Of a DNA stretch of 64,000 nt, positions 8,845-17,026 are shown in pieces (position 1 is the stretch's first letter; the number at the start of each line of letters is the position of its first letter). The stretch spans positions 62,001-126,000 of the forward strand of contig NZ_JOEK01000016.1 of assembly GCF_000719135.1 (NCBI RefSeq), read 5' to 3'. Source of the DNA: Streptomyces avicenniae (GTDB lineage: Bacteria; Actinomycetota; Actinomycetes; Streptomycetales; Streptomycetaceae). The translations under genes were made by a program, and so were the position numbers. The notes below the pieces were generated by a model. That model was not told the DNA's origin, made no database searches, and saw only the letters and a list, made by a program, of their open reading frames with translations.

Positions 8845-10038
8845 TCAGCGTCCGGTCGGCAGCGTGATCAGCTGCACGGCCAGCCAGGTCAGGGGCACGA
8901 AGACGGCGATCAGCGTCCCGATCCGTACGGCCGCGGCGCCGCGCAGCAGGGTGCGCGCGGCGCCCAGCCGTAGCAGCAGCGCGGTGGCGGGGCGCCGGGC
9001 GGAGCGGGTCTGGTCGGCCGTCACGGCGACCGTGCCGAGCGCGCACACCAGCACGACGGCGGTGCCCAGGGCGCCCAGCGGGCCGAAGTCCCCCAGAGTG
9101 TCCAGCTCCAGCGCGGCCAGCACCACCGCGCAGGCGGCGGAGAGGGCGCCCATGGGACGGCCCACGCGCGTGGCCTCCTCCAGCAGCCCACGTCCGGCGA
9201 GCAGCCGTAGCACGCCCGGCCTGCCGGTGGACAGCAGGAGCCCGCACACGTGAATGAGACCGGGCGCGGCCAGCACGACGCCCGCCACGATCATCAGCCA
9301 GCCGCCCACCATGCCGGAACTGACGCCGCCGAGTGCGCCGTCCAGGGGCAGCCAGCCGTCAGGGGGGACGGACAGCGGGTCGTCGCCAGCGAAGGCTGAG
9401 ACGGCGATGCCCGTGCCCATCAGCGTCGTGCCCCACGGCAGCCCGGTGGGCAGCGGCGGCGGGGGTTCGGCGCGGGTGATCTCGGCCAGGTCGGTCACCA
9501 CCACCGGGGCGGGCGCGGGACGGCGCGACGGGCGCGCGCGCAGCGTCAGCGCGCTGGCCACGGCTGCCGCCACGGGCGCGACGGCCAGCAGCGTCACCGT
9601 GGCGCCCAGCGGCAGCGGCCCGCCGTCGGGCAGCGCACCGGAGGCCACGCCGTGGAACGGCAGGACGGTCAGGTCGCCGCGCAGCAGCAGGAAGAGGACG
9701 AGCGCCGCCACGCTGCCGAGCAGTCCGGCAGCCGCCGCGGAGACGGCCGCGAGCGCGGGCACCCGGGCCGGTCCCATGCCGACGACGTCGAGGCCGGAGC
9801 GGGGCTTGCCCGACGGTTCGGCCCGGGCCACGGCGACGGAGAGCTGGATGGTCGCGGCCAGCGGCACGGCGCACCATGCCAGGCGCAGTACGGCGGCCCG
9901 TCCGCCGTCCGGATGCGCGGCGGCGTAGGCGAGCGCGCTCAGCAGCAGGAACCCCACGCCACCGGCTGCCGTCGCCAGCAGCAGGCGGCGCAGCAGCACG
10001 GCGGGGTGGGAGCCCCGGGCTAGACGGTAAGCGAGCAT
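8845..10038 (-). CDS. ABC transporter permease-like membrane protein
   Basis: 397-residue integral membrane protein with roughly eight to ten hydrophobic segments, starting LLRRLLLATAAGGVGFLLL and ending near VFVPLTWLAVQLITLPTGR. The layout resembles permeases of the FtsX/MacB-like exporters of actinobacteria, but I see no periplasmic MacB domain. Its ATG at 10038 lies inside the last 19 bp of the ATPase gene upstream, so the two are translationally coupled and likely form one transporter. The substrate is unknown. Confidence 0.75.
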   Translation of the reverse strand: MLAYRLARGSHPAVLLRRLLLATAAGGVGFLLLSALAYAAAHPDGGRAAVLRLAWCAVPLAATIQLSVAVARAEPSGKPRSGLDVVGMGPARVPALAAVSAAAAGLLGSVAALVLFLLLRGDLTVLPFHGVASGALPDGGPLPLGATVTLLAVAPVAAAVASALTLRARPSRRPAPAPVVVTDLAEITRAEPPPPLPTGLPWGTTLMGTGIAVSAFAGDDPLSVPPDGWLPLDGALGGVSSGMVGGWLMIVAGVVLAAPGLIHVCGLLLSTGRPGVLRLLAGRGLLEEATRVGRPMGALSAACAVVLAALELDTLGDFGPLGALGTAVVLVCALGTVAVTADQTRSARRPATALLLRLGAARTLLRGAAAVRIGTLIAVFVPLTWLAVQLITLPTGR

Positions 10039-10739
10039 GCTTCGGCCGCCGCGCCCGAGGCGCGGCCGTCGAGGAGGGCGAGGGTGCGGTCGGCGAGCGT
10101 GGCCACCTCGGTGTCGTGCGTGGCCAGGACGACCGTGATGCCGTGCGAACGGCCCGCCGTCGTGAGGGTACGCAGGACCTGTGCGCGGTCGGCGCGGTGC
10201 AGGGGGGCCGTGGGCTCGTCGGCGAACAGCACGTCGGGCTTGTGCACCAGGGCGCGGGCGAGGGCGATGCGCTGGCGCTGGGACTGGAGCATGGCGTACG
10301 GGCGCTTGTTCGCGCAGTCCGCGACGTCCAGGCGCTCCAGCCAGTCGAGCGCCGTGCGCCGCGCGGTGCGGTTGCCCGTGCCCGCGAGGAGCAGGGGGAG
10401 GGCGGCGTTCTCCCAGGCGGTCAGCTCGTCCACGAGCTGCGGGGTGTCGCCGACCCAGCCGAAGCGGTCGCGGCGCAGCCGTTCGCGGGAGGCGGCGTCC
10501 AGGGTGTGGATCGGCATGCTGTTGAACCAGACCTCGCCCTCGTCGGCGGCGAGTTGGCCGGAGAGGCAGCCGAGGAGTGTGGTCTTGCCGCAGCCGCGCG
10601 GGCCGGTCACGGCGAGGATCTCGCCCTGCCGGACGTTCACCGACACCCCCAGCAGGGCCGGGGAGCCGTGGTGCGCGTGCCGCAGGGCGCGGGCCCAGAG
10701 CACGTCGTTGTCGGGTGGGGCCGTATCGGGTGGGGCCAT
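10020..10739 (-). CDS. ABC transporter ATP-binding protein with degraded signature motif
   Basis: 239-residue ATPase. Walker A is intact (GPRGCGKT, residues 46-53) and Walker B with its Glu is intact (VLFADEPTA), as is the switch His (VLATHDTE). The ABC signature expected as LSGGQ reads LQSQRQ, and the D-loop after Walker B reads APLHRAD instead of the usual ALD. The start follows a GGAGG Shine-Dalgarno sequence, and it overlaps its permease gene. The fold is clear but catalysis may be asymmetric or impaired. Confidence 0.85.
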   Translation of the reverse strand: MAPPDTAPPDNDVLWARALRHAHHGSPALLGVSVNVRQGEILAVTGPRGCGKTTLLGCLSGQLAADEGEVWFNSMPIHTLDAASRERLRRDRFGWVGDTPQLVDELTAWENAALPLLLAGTGNRTARRTALDWLERLDVADCANKRPYAMLQSQRQRIALARALVHKPDVLFADEPTAPLHRADRAQVLRTLTTAGRSHGITVVLATHDTEVATLADRTLALLDGRASGAAAEACSLTV

Positions 10740-11083
10740 GGTCGGCGGCACCTCCGCTCGTTTCGCCGTGTTTCGCCCTGATCCCCCGACCGGGTGAACG
10801 AGAACGGCGGGGGAGACCGTCGCAGGCATCCCCAGCACGCTGACACAGGCCCGACGAGGCGCGGCGGGCGACTCGGCGGGCGGTCCTAAGAATCCTCCGG
10901 ACGGTGTACAGCGGAGCGGGCCCACGGGAGGATCTGTCCGCCGGAGCGGTGATCGGCGCAGTTCTTCCGGTGTGCTGTCTTGAACGACGGCGGATCTCTT
11001 GTCGTGTGTGCTGTTCGCCGGGGCCGCCCCGGGCATAGGGTTGATCCGCAGAACAGCGAACGCCGGGAGACCAGGAGGGTTCC
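10740..11083. other. 344-bp divergent intergenic region
   Basis: This region separates the minus-strand ABC genes from the plus-strand aldehyde dehydrogenase and must hold promoters for both. I see a short inverted repeat (ccgggg/ccccgg) near 11022-11036 and a repeated tttcgcc near 10760-10777. I see no convincing -35/-10 pair and no coding frame. Confidence 0.5.
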
Positions 11084-12517
11084 GTGACCAGCGAGCCGCG
11101 TCGGGTGCGCAACTACATCAGCGGGGAGTTCCGGGACGCCGACGACGGGCGGACGACGGACGTCGTCGATCCCGCGACGGGCGAGGTGTACGCGACGGCC
11201 GCGCTGTCGGGCGCGGCGGACGTGGACGCGGCGATGGCCGCCGCGCAGGCGGCGTTCCCCGCCTGGCGTGACGCCACGCCCGCGACCCGGCAGCTGGCGC
11301 TGCTGCGCATCGCCGACGCGTTCGAGCGGCACGCGGACGAACTGCTGGAGATCGAGTGCCGCGACACCGGCAAGCCCCTGGAGCTGACGCGCCAGGAGGA
11401 ACTGCCCTCGATGCTGGAGCAGATCCGTTTCTTCGCGGGCGCGGCGCGCATGCTGGAGGGCAAGGCGGCCGGGGAGTACATGGCCGGGCTGACCTCCTTC
11501 GTGCGGCGCGAGCCGGTGGGCGTGTGCGCGCAGGTGGCGCCGTGGAACTACCCCGTGATGATGGCGGTCTGGAAGTTCGCGCCCGCCCTCGCGGCGGGCA
11601 ACACGGTGGTGCTCAAGCCCTCGGACACCACGCCGGCCTCGGCGTCGTTCGTCGCCGGGCTGATCGGGAAGATCGTGCCCGCGGGGGTGTTCAACGTGCT
11701 GTGCGGCGACCGTGACACCGGCCGCCTGATGGTCGCGCACCCGGTGCCCGCCATGGTCTCGGTGACCGGCTCGGTCCGTGCCGGGACCGAGGTCGCGACC
11801 AGCGCGGCCAAGGACGTCAAGCGCGTGCACCTGGAGCTGGGCGGCAAGGCGCCGTGCGTCGTCTTCGAGGACGCGGACATCGCCGCCGCCGTCGAGGGCA
11901 TCCGCGACGCGGGCTTTTTCAACGCGGGCCAGGACTGTACGGCGGCGGCCCGCGTCCTCGTGCACGCGTCGGTGCACGACGAGTTCGTCGCCGCCCTCAC
12001 CAAGGCGACCGCCGACGTCCGCACCGGCGACCCCGCCGACCCCGACGTCTTCTACGGGCCGCTCAACAGCGCCGAGCACCTGGAGAAGGTCGCGGGATTC
12101 GTCGAGCGGCTGCCCGCCCACGCGACGGTCGTCACCGGCGGGCGGCGCGTCGGGGAGCGCGGCTACTTCTACGCGCCGACCGTCGTCACCGGCGTCCGGC
12201 AGGACGACGAGATCGTGCAGCAGGAGGTCTTCGGCCCCGTCATCACCGTCCAGCCGTTCACGGACGAGGCGCAGGCCGTCGAGTACGCGAACGACGTGGA
12301 GTACGGGCTCGCCTCCTCCGTCTGGACGCGGGACCACGCGCGGGCGATGCGGCTGTCGAAGGCGCTGGACTTCGGCTGCGTGTGGATCAACACGCACATC
12401 CCGCTCGTCGGCGAGATGCCGCACGGCGGCTTCAAGAAGTCGGGCTACGGCAAGGACCTGTCCGCGTACGGCCTGGAGGACTACACGCGCGTCAAGCACG
12501 TCATGACGGCGCTCTGA
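11084..12517 (+). CDS. Aldehyde dehydrogenase, probably gamma-aminobutyraldehyde dehydrogenase
   Basis: 477-residue NAD-dependent aldehyde dehydrogenase. The general base is Glu251 in ELGGKAP and the nucleophile is Cys285 in AGQDCTAAARV. The AGQDCTA context and the ALDFGCVWINTH segment are typical of the Prr/PuuC group that oxidises 4-aminobutyraldehyde to GABA in putrescine breakdown. GabT and a PucR-type regulator nearby fit that role. The GTG start follows AGGAGG. Betaine-aldehyde or other amino-aldehyde activity remains possible. Its last 17 bp overlap the convergent RNA ligase gene. Confidence 0.85.
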   Translation: MTSEPRRVRNYISGEFRDADDGRTTDVVDPATGEVYATAALSGAADVDAAMAAAQAAFPAWRDATPATRQLALLRIADAFERHADELLEIECRDTGKPLELTRQEELPSMLEQIRFFAGAARMLEGKAAGEYMAGLTSFVRREPVGVCAQVAPWNYPVMMAVWKFAPALAAGNTVVLKPSDTTPASASFVAGLIGKIVPAGVFNVLCGDRDTGRLMVAHPVPAMVSVTGSVRAGTEVATSAAKDVKRVHLELGGKAPCVVFEDADIAAAVEGIRDAGFFNAGQDCTAAARVLVHASVHDEFVAALTKATADVRTGDPADPDVFYGPLNSAEHLEKVAGFVERLPAHATVVTGGRRVGERGYFYAPTVVTGVRQDDEIVQQEVFGPVITVQPFTDEAQAVEYANDVEYGLASSVWTRDHARAMRLSKALDFGCVWINTHIPLVGEMPHGGFKKSGYGKDLSAYGLEDYTRVKHVMTAL

Positions 12518-13547
12518 GCCGCCCGCCGCGGTCCTCGGCGTCGAGCAGCGCCAGCGCGCGGGCCCCTGGCCCGAGCGCGCGCCGCACGGCGCCGAGGACC
12601 GCGGCGTCCAGCCCGCCCAGGGCGTCGGCGAGTTCGGCCGCCGCGTCCTCGGCGATCTCCGCCGCGACGGCGTCCACCGGGGTGCGGGACCCGAGCTTGC
12701 TCACCGCTCCCGCCGCACGGGCGGGGGTGAGGAGCGCCGTCGCCTCGACCAGGAGCCAGGCGGGCACCCCGGCCGCGCCCTCGGGCGGCACGCTCCACGG
12801 CCGCGCGCCGTCGTAGCGCGCGTCCTCGGCGAACTCCTTCCGCTTGCGCTTCACCACAGGACGCGGCCCCTCGCCCGCCTCGCCGTCCTGGCCCGACTCC
12901 CGCCAGGCTCCTGCCGGTTTGAGGACGAGGCCCTCGGCGAGGTTGTCCGCCACCTGCGGGAGGCCGAGGAGCGCCGGGACGCGCGTCGGGAACGCGACGG
13001 GCAGGTCCTGGAGCGCGTGGGCCGTGCCGCGTCCGAGAGCCGGGACGCAGGTGAGCCCCGCCCCGGCCGCCGCCTCGCGCAGGGCCGCGTCGGACAGCCA
13101 CCACCGGCCACCGGCCCGCTCGACCGTGGCGTCGAACGGTAGCCAGCGCAGGTCGGGCGCGTACCAGACGCCGGTCTGCACCGGCTGGACGCCGGGCGCG
13201 GCGGGGACGTCCTGGTGCGGGTAGTGCCCGCCCGCCAGCTCGCCGTAGACCGTCACCACCGCGTCGTCGCCCCACGTCGCGCGCACCGCGGAGGCGAGAC
13301 GGGACACGGCGACCGCGAGCGCGGGCCACAGCCTGCTCACGCCGAAGAAGCCGTCCAGGGCGTCGTCGTCCAGCAGTTCACGCCGCTTCGCCGGACGGGC
13401 ACCGGCCGCGTCGCAGAGCACCGCGAGGTGCGCGCCGTGCACCTTCTCCAGCGCGATCCACTCGCGTCCTCCGGGCGCGTCGGGCCGCTGGCGGGTGGGG
13501 ATCTTGGGGTAGGGCTGTGGCGCGGGACCCGCGGTGGAGGAGGACAT
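12501..13547 (-). CDS. RNA ligase, T4 Rnl2 family
   Basis: 348-residue nucleotidyltransferase that would seal RNA breaks through a lysine-AMP intermediate. The motifs are complete: motif I K35-VHG in ALEKVHGAHLAV, motif IIIa YGELAGG at 101-107, motif IV EGLVLK at 205-210, and motif V KRKRK at 233-237. The spacing matches Rnl2-type ligases rather than DNA ligase or mRNA capping enzymes. The C-terminal 100 residues are helical and poorly conserved. Start choice is uncertain: ATG at 13547, or ATG at 13559 adding four residues; neither has a strong Shine-Dalgarno. It follows the SWIM gene by about 70 bp on the same strand. Confidence 0.88.
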   Translation of the reverse strand: MSSSTAGPAPQPYPKIPTRQRPDAPGGREWIALEKVHGAHLAVLCDAAGARPAKRRELLDDDALDGFFGVSRLWPALAVAVSRLASAVRATWGDDAVVTVYGELAGGHYPHQDVPAAPGVQPVQTGVWYAPDLRWLPFDATVERAGGRWWLSDAALREAAAGAGLTCVPALGRGTAHALQDLPVAFPTRVPALLGLPQVADNLAEGLVLKPAGAWRESGQDGEAGEGPRPVVKRKRKEFAEDARYDGARPWSVPPEGAAGVPAWLLVEATALLTPARAAGAVSKLGSRTPVDAVAAEIAEDAAAELADALGGLDAAVLGAVRRALGPGARALALLDAEDRGGRLRAPS

Positions 13548-13615
13548 CTGCGGGATCATCGCGGCGCGCGGGCGCCCCGGGCAAGGGAATTCGTCGCACG
13601 GACGCGCGCACGTGG

Positions 13616-14977
13616 TCAGCTGTGGGCGGTCCTGCGGGCCAGTTCGGCCGCCAGCGCGTGGCGGCACTTGCCGCGGCTCACGCGGTGCTCGGCCCACCAG
13701 TGGCAGGTGCAGTCCTCGGCGATGCCGTCGGGCGCGAAGGTCACCTCGTGCGTACGGTCCGGGCCCGCCACCGTCGCCGTGCGGGCGCGGGAGTCCACCC
13801 GCACCTGGCCCTCGGCGAGCAGGGCGCGGGCGGCGGCCAGCCGGGGGATGAGGCGTTCGGAGCGGACCGCGTCGTAGGGCAGGTCGCGATGGAAGTACGC
13901 CGCCTCCGCCACGTCGTAGCCGAGCCGTCCGGCCGAGCCCAGCAGGCCGAGGGCCGTGCGGACGCGGGCCAGGCCGAGGCCGGCGTTCCCGGCCAGCGCG
14001 CCGAGGTCGAGGCCGCCCCGGTGGTCGAGCTGCGACTCGATCAGCCCGGCGTCCTCCGAGGCGCGTTCCGCCTCCAGGGCGTCGAGCGCCGGGGCGCTGC
14101 CGGGGAAACCGGCGCGGGCGTCGGGGGAGAGCGTCAGCACGAGGCGCATGCCCGGCATCAGCAGCTCCCAGGCGGACGCCGTGGGGGCCGAGTCGTGGCG
14201 CACGGGCGGCCCGTACACGCGCAGGGCCGTCGCGAAGCGCAGCAGCGGGCGCAGCGCCGCGAGCCGTCCGGGGCCCGCCAGGTGCACGGCGCCCACCGCC
14301 GGGCGCATGCTGGTGCGCAGCCGGTCGCCGACCGGGACGGCCCACAGGGAGCGGAGCGACCCGGTGGCGCCCGGCAGCGTCGCGAGGAAACGCGCGGCCT
14401 CGGCCGGGGTCATCTCGGCGCGCAGGTCGAGGCGGGCGGAGACCGCGTGCAGTTCGGCGAAGGCGCGCAGCCAGCGTTCCGGCAGCGGGACGCGGCGCTT
14501 CGGCGCGGTGTCGGAGGCCGTCTCCGGCTCGTCGTGCCCGACGACCAGCCGCAGCGGCCGTCCGTCCCGCACGCGGTCGAGCGCGGCGCGCAGCTGCGGG
14601 CCCGCCTCGACGCTGGTGCTGCCGCGGGCCGGGGTGTCCACGGCGATGCCGTCGGGCAGGACGTCCAGCCGCGCCGCCACACCGCCGCAGACGGACAGGG
14701 ACTCGAAGCGGAGCCGCTCGCCGTCCGAACTGGCCACCGGGTCGCGCGGGGCGGCCGGACGCCGCCGGTCGTAGCCGACGTGCGCCACGTCCAGGACGGA
14801 CAGCAGGCTCCGTGCAAACTGCTCGGGATGCCGCACCCCGCCGCTTGTCAGGCGGGGGTGGGGCCGGGGTCCTTGCGGTGTCGAGCCGCCGTAAGTCGCA
14901 AGGCTCAGGAGGCCGTTGGCCGCGTCAAGCGCGGACGGCCGAACGTATCGGTATGCGTGCCACCGTGTCGCCACCAT
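13616..14977 (-). CDS. SWIM zinc-finger protein
   Basis: 453-residue protein of unknown function ending in a SWIM zinc finger: C423-x-C425, then C438-x-H440, within CTCHWWAEHR and GKCRHAL. SWIM domains bind nucleic acid or protein partners and occur next to SNF2 helicases, MuDR transposases and other nucleic-acid enzymes. The first 400 residues show no motif I can name, though the helical segments look compact and folded. The start MVATRW has alternative ATG/GTG codons. It sits 9 bp after a short open frame with a good ribosome-binding site and ahead of the RNA ligase gene, suggesting one operon. Confidence 0.8.
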   Translation of the reverse strand: MVATRWHAYRYVRPSALDAANGLLSLATYGGSTPQGPRPHPRLTSGGVRHPEQFARSLLSVLDVAHVGYDRRRPAAPRDPVASSDGERLRFESLSVCGGVAARLDVLPDGIAVDTPARGSTSVEAGPQLRAALDRVRDGRPLRLVVGHDEPETASDTAPKRRVPLPERWLRAFAELHAVSARLDLRAEMTPAEAARFLATLPGATGSLRSLWAVPVGDRLRTSMRPAVGAVHLAGPGRLAALRPLLRFATALRVYGPPVRHDSAPTASAWELLMPGMRLVLTLSPDARAGFPGSAPALDALEAERASEDAGLIESQLDHRGGLDLGALAGNAGLGLARVRTALGLLGSAGRLGYDVAEAAYFHRDLPYDAVRSERLIPRLAAARALLAEGQVRVDSRARTATVAGPDRTHEVTFAPDGIAEDCTCHWWAEHRVSRGKCRHALAAELARRTAHS

Positions 14978-14986
14978 GTGGGAACG

Positions 14987-15085
14987 TTAGCGTGTGCAAC
15001 GGTCGATCGGACGTTCGTGCCGCGTCAAAGCCGTAACTCTGAGGGAAAATTGAGGGTCATGCGCCGACGGGCTGCGCGTGCTCAT
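14987..15085 (-). CDS. Candidate 32-residue leader peptide upstream of the SWIM gene
   Basis: A short frame starts with ATG eight bases after CAGGAG, a good Shine-Dalgarno. It encodes MSTRSPSAHDPQ, continues to RPIDRCTR and stops with TAA nine bases before the SWIM ATG. The peptide is basic and hydrophilic with one Cys and no signal or membrane segment. Its position suggests a leader or coupling ORF. It is too short for composition to prove coding. Confidence 0.4.
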   Translation of the reverse strand: MSTRSPSAHDPQFSLRVTALTRHERPIDRCTR

Positions 15086-15222
15086 CGTGTGAACTCCTGT
15101 GGTGCGTGCGCTGACACGGCGTTCTCCTCCGGTCACGCGGCGAGGCGGGCGCCGGTCGCGCGGCCGTGCGGGGAAGTATCGCACCGGGTGGTCGCGTACG
15201 GCCTCCCTCGGCGCCCGCCGAT

Positions 15223-15906
15223 TCAGCGCGGCCGGTCCAGCACCACGCGCAGCGCGCCGATCCGGTTGGTCGTGACGGAGTCGGCGCCGAGCGCGACCAG
15301 CCGCCGCATGGCGCGCGGACCGTCCACCGTCCAGGCCGCCACCAGCAGTCCGCGCGCGTGGTCCTCGGCGACGACGCGGGGCGTGATCAGCCCGAAGGGG
15401 TAGTTGAGCCAGCGCGGACGCAGCGCGGCGAGCAGCGTTCCGCGTGGCCGCGCCGTGCGGTGCCACGTCAGGGAGATCTCGGCGTCCGCGTCGGCCTCGC
15501 GGACCGCGCGCAGCGCCGACGGGTCCCCGCTGTAGTAGACGCGCCCCGACGCGTCCGCCCGGCGGACCGCCGCGAGGGCCGCCGCCGCCGTGGCGGCCGA
15601 CCGCTCCGGCAGGTCGATCAGCGTTCGGACGGACGCGGTCACGGCCAGCGCGTCGTCCAGCGTCGGCACGCCGCCGCCCGTCAGCTCACGGATCTCCCGC
15701 GCCGTCAGCTCCGCCACCGCCCGCCGGTGGCCCCACAGCCGTTCGAGCGTCGCGTCGTGCACGACGACGGGCACGCCGTCGGCGCTGCGGCGCACGTCCA
15801 GCTCCACGGCGTCCGCGCCCGCCGCGACGGCCGACCTGAAGGACGCCAGCGTGTTCTCGCGCGCCCGGTACGGGTCGCCGCGATGCGCGACGGCCAGCAC
15901 GCTCAT
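15223..15906 (-). CDS. Glycerophosphodiester phosphodiesterase family protein
   Basis: 227-residue TIM-barrel GDPD. The catalytic and metal residues are in place: His8-Arg9 in AHRGD, Glu35 and Asp37 in AVELDV, and His50 in VVVHDATL, with the C-terminal AWTVDGPRAMRRL strand. It would cleave glycerophosphodiesters to glycerol-3-phosphate and an alcohol. There is no signal peptide, so it is probably cytoplasmic. Its ATG overlaps the stop of the adenosine deaminase gene by four bases. Confidence 0.88.
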   Translation of the reverse strand: MSVLAVAHRGDPYRARENTLASFRSAVAAGADAVELDVRRSADGVPVVVHDATLERLWGHRRAVAELTAREIRELTGGGVPTLDDALAVTASVRTLIDLPERSAATAAAALAAVRRADASGRVYYSGDPSALRAVREADADAEISLTWHRTARPRGTLLAALRPRWLNYPFGLITPRVVAEDHARGLLVAAWTVDGPRAMRRLVALGADSVTTNRIGALRVVLDRPR

Positions 15907-16958
15907 CCGGGCCACGCCGCCAGGTACGCGTCGATCTCGCCCGTCAGCCTTGCCTTGCCCGCCGTGTCGAGGAACGACGCGCGCACGCCCTCCCGCGCCA
16001 GGGCGGCGACCCCGGCGGCGTCCAGGCCCAGCAGCCGCGCCGCGATGCCGTACTCGGTGTTGAGGTCGGTCGAGAACATCGGCGGGTCGTCGGAGTTGAT
16101 CGTCACCCGCACCCCGGCGTCCACCATCGCCCGCAGCGGGTGCTCCTCCAGGGACGGCACGGCGCGCGTCGCCACGTTCGACGTCGGGCAGACCTCCAGC
16201 GGGATGCCACGCTCCGCCAGGTGTGCCAGCAGCTCCGGGTCCTGCGCGGCGCTCGTCCCGTGCCCGATGCGCTCGGCGCGCAGCTCGGTCAGGGCGTCCC
16301 ACACGGTGCCGGGGCCCGTCGTCTCGCCCGCGTGCGGCACGCTGCGCAGGCCCGCCGCGATCGCCCGGTCGAAGTACGGCTTGAACTGCGGGCGCGGCCA
16401 GCCGATCTCGGGCCCGCCCAGGCCGAACCCGACCAGCCCGTCGGGGCCCAGCTCGCACGCCAGCCGCGCCGTCTCCTCGGCGGCGGGCAGGCCCAGCTCG
16501 CCCGGGATGTCGAAGATCCAGCGCAGCACGACGCCGAAGTCCCGCTCGGCGGACAGGCGGGCGTCCTCCATCGCCTCCATGAAGGCCACGTCCGGGATGC
16601 CGCGCTTCACCGACGAGTAGGGCGTCACCGTCAGCTCCGCGTAGCGGATGTGCTGCCGCGCCATGTCGCGCGCCACCTCGTAGGTGAGCAGCCGGATGTC
16701 CTCCGCGTCCCTGATCAGCTCCACCACCGAGATGTACACGTCGATGAAGTGGGCGAAGTCCCGGAAGGTGAAGTACCGTTCCAGCTCGGCAGGGTCCTTC
16801 GGGACCGGCGAGTCGGGGTGCCGCGCCGCCAGCTCGGCGACGATCCGCGGCGAGGCCGAGCCCACGTGGTGCACATGCAGCTCGGCCTTGGGCAGCCCGG
16901 CGATGAAAGCGGTCAGATCGGACAACGGGCCCTCCCCGGATAGACGGTGCCCGCTCAT
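15903..16958 (-). CDS. add: Adenosine deaminase
   Basis: Zinc enzyme converting adenosine to inosine in purine salvage. The metal site begins at His28-x-His30 (KAELHVHHVG), followed by the HAGE, ERIGHGT, VCPTSN and NSDDPPMF motifs of the amidohydrolase-fold deaminases. The first motif reads HVHHVGSASP where E. coli Add has HVHLDGA, so it belongs to the actinobacterial adenosine deaminase branch; a relaxed or related specificity (adenine or aminodeoxyfutalosine) cannot be excluded. It is 351 residues long and coupled to the downstream GDPD gene by ATGA. Confidence 0.85.
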   Translation of the reverse strand: MSGHRLSGEGPLSDLTAFIAGLPKAELHVHHVGSASPRIVAELAARHPDSPVPKDPAELERYFTFRDFAHFIDVYISVVELIRDAEDIRLLTYEVARDMARQHIRYAELTVTPYSSVKRGIPDVAFMEAMEDARLSAERDFGVVLRWIFDIPGELGLPAAEETARLACELGPDGLVGFGLGGPEIGWPRPQFKPYFDRAIAAGLRSVPHAGETTGPGTVWDALTELRAERIGHGTSAAQDPELLAHLAERGIPLEVCPTSNVATRAVPSLEEHPLRAMVDAGVRVTINSDDPPMFSTDLNTEYGIAARLLGLDAAGVAALAREGVRASFLDTAGKARLTGEIDAYLAAWPG

Positions 16959-17026
16959 CGTAGGCGGCGGGTGATCGGCCGCGGGACCTCGGCCTTAGGG
17001 TGTGGCCGGACAGCTGAGGAGGCCGT
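16959..17026. promoter_or_regulatory. Divergent promoter region with TAGGGT -10 candidate
   Basis: This short region separates add (minus) from the DUF4190 gene (plus). TAGGGT at 16996-17001 fits the TANNNT Streptomyces -10 consensus and lies 26 bp before the plus-strand GTG. No clear -35 accompanies it. Confidence 0.35.

Noticed and set aside
10886..12499. 537-codon minus-strand frame opposite the aldehyde dehydrogenase
   Set aside because: Antisense shadow; the plus frame has catalytic Glu and Cys of the family.
13517..15403. 628-codon plus-strand frame across the SWIM gene, including a short Cys-containing frame near 15060
   Set aside because: Antisense to the SWIM and RNA ligase genes; the region around 15060 is opposite the candidate leader peptide, which has the better ribosome-binding site.
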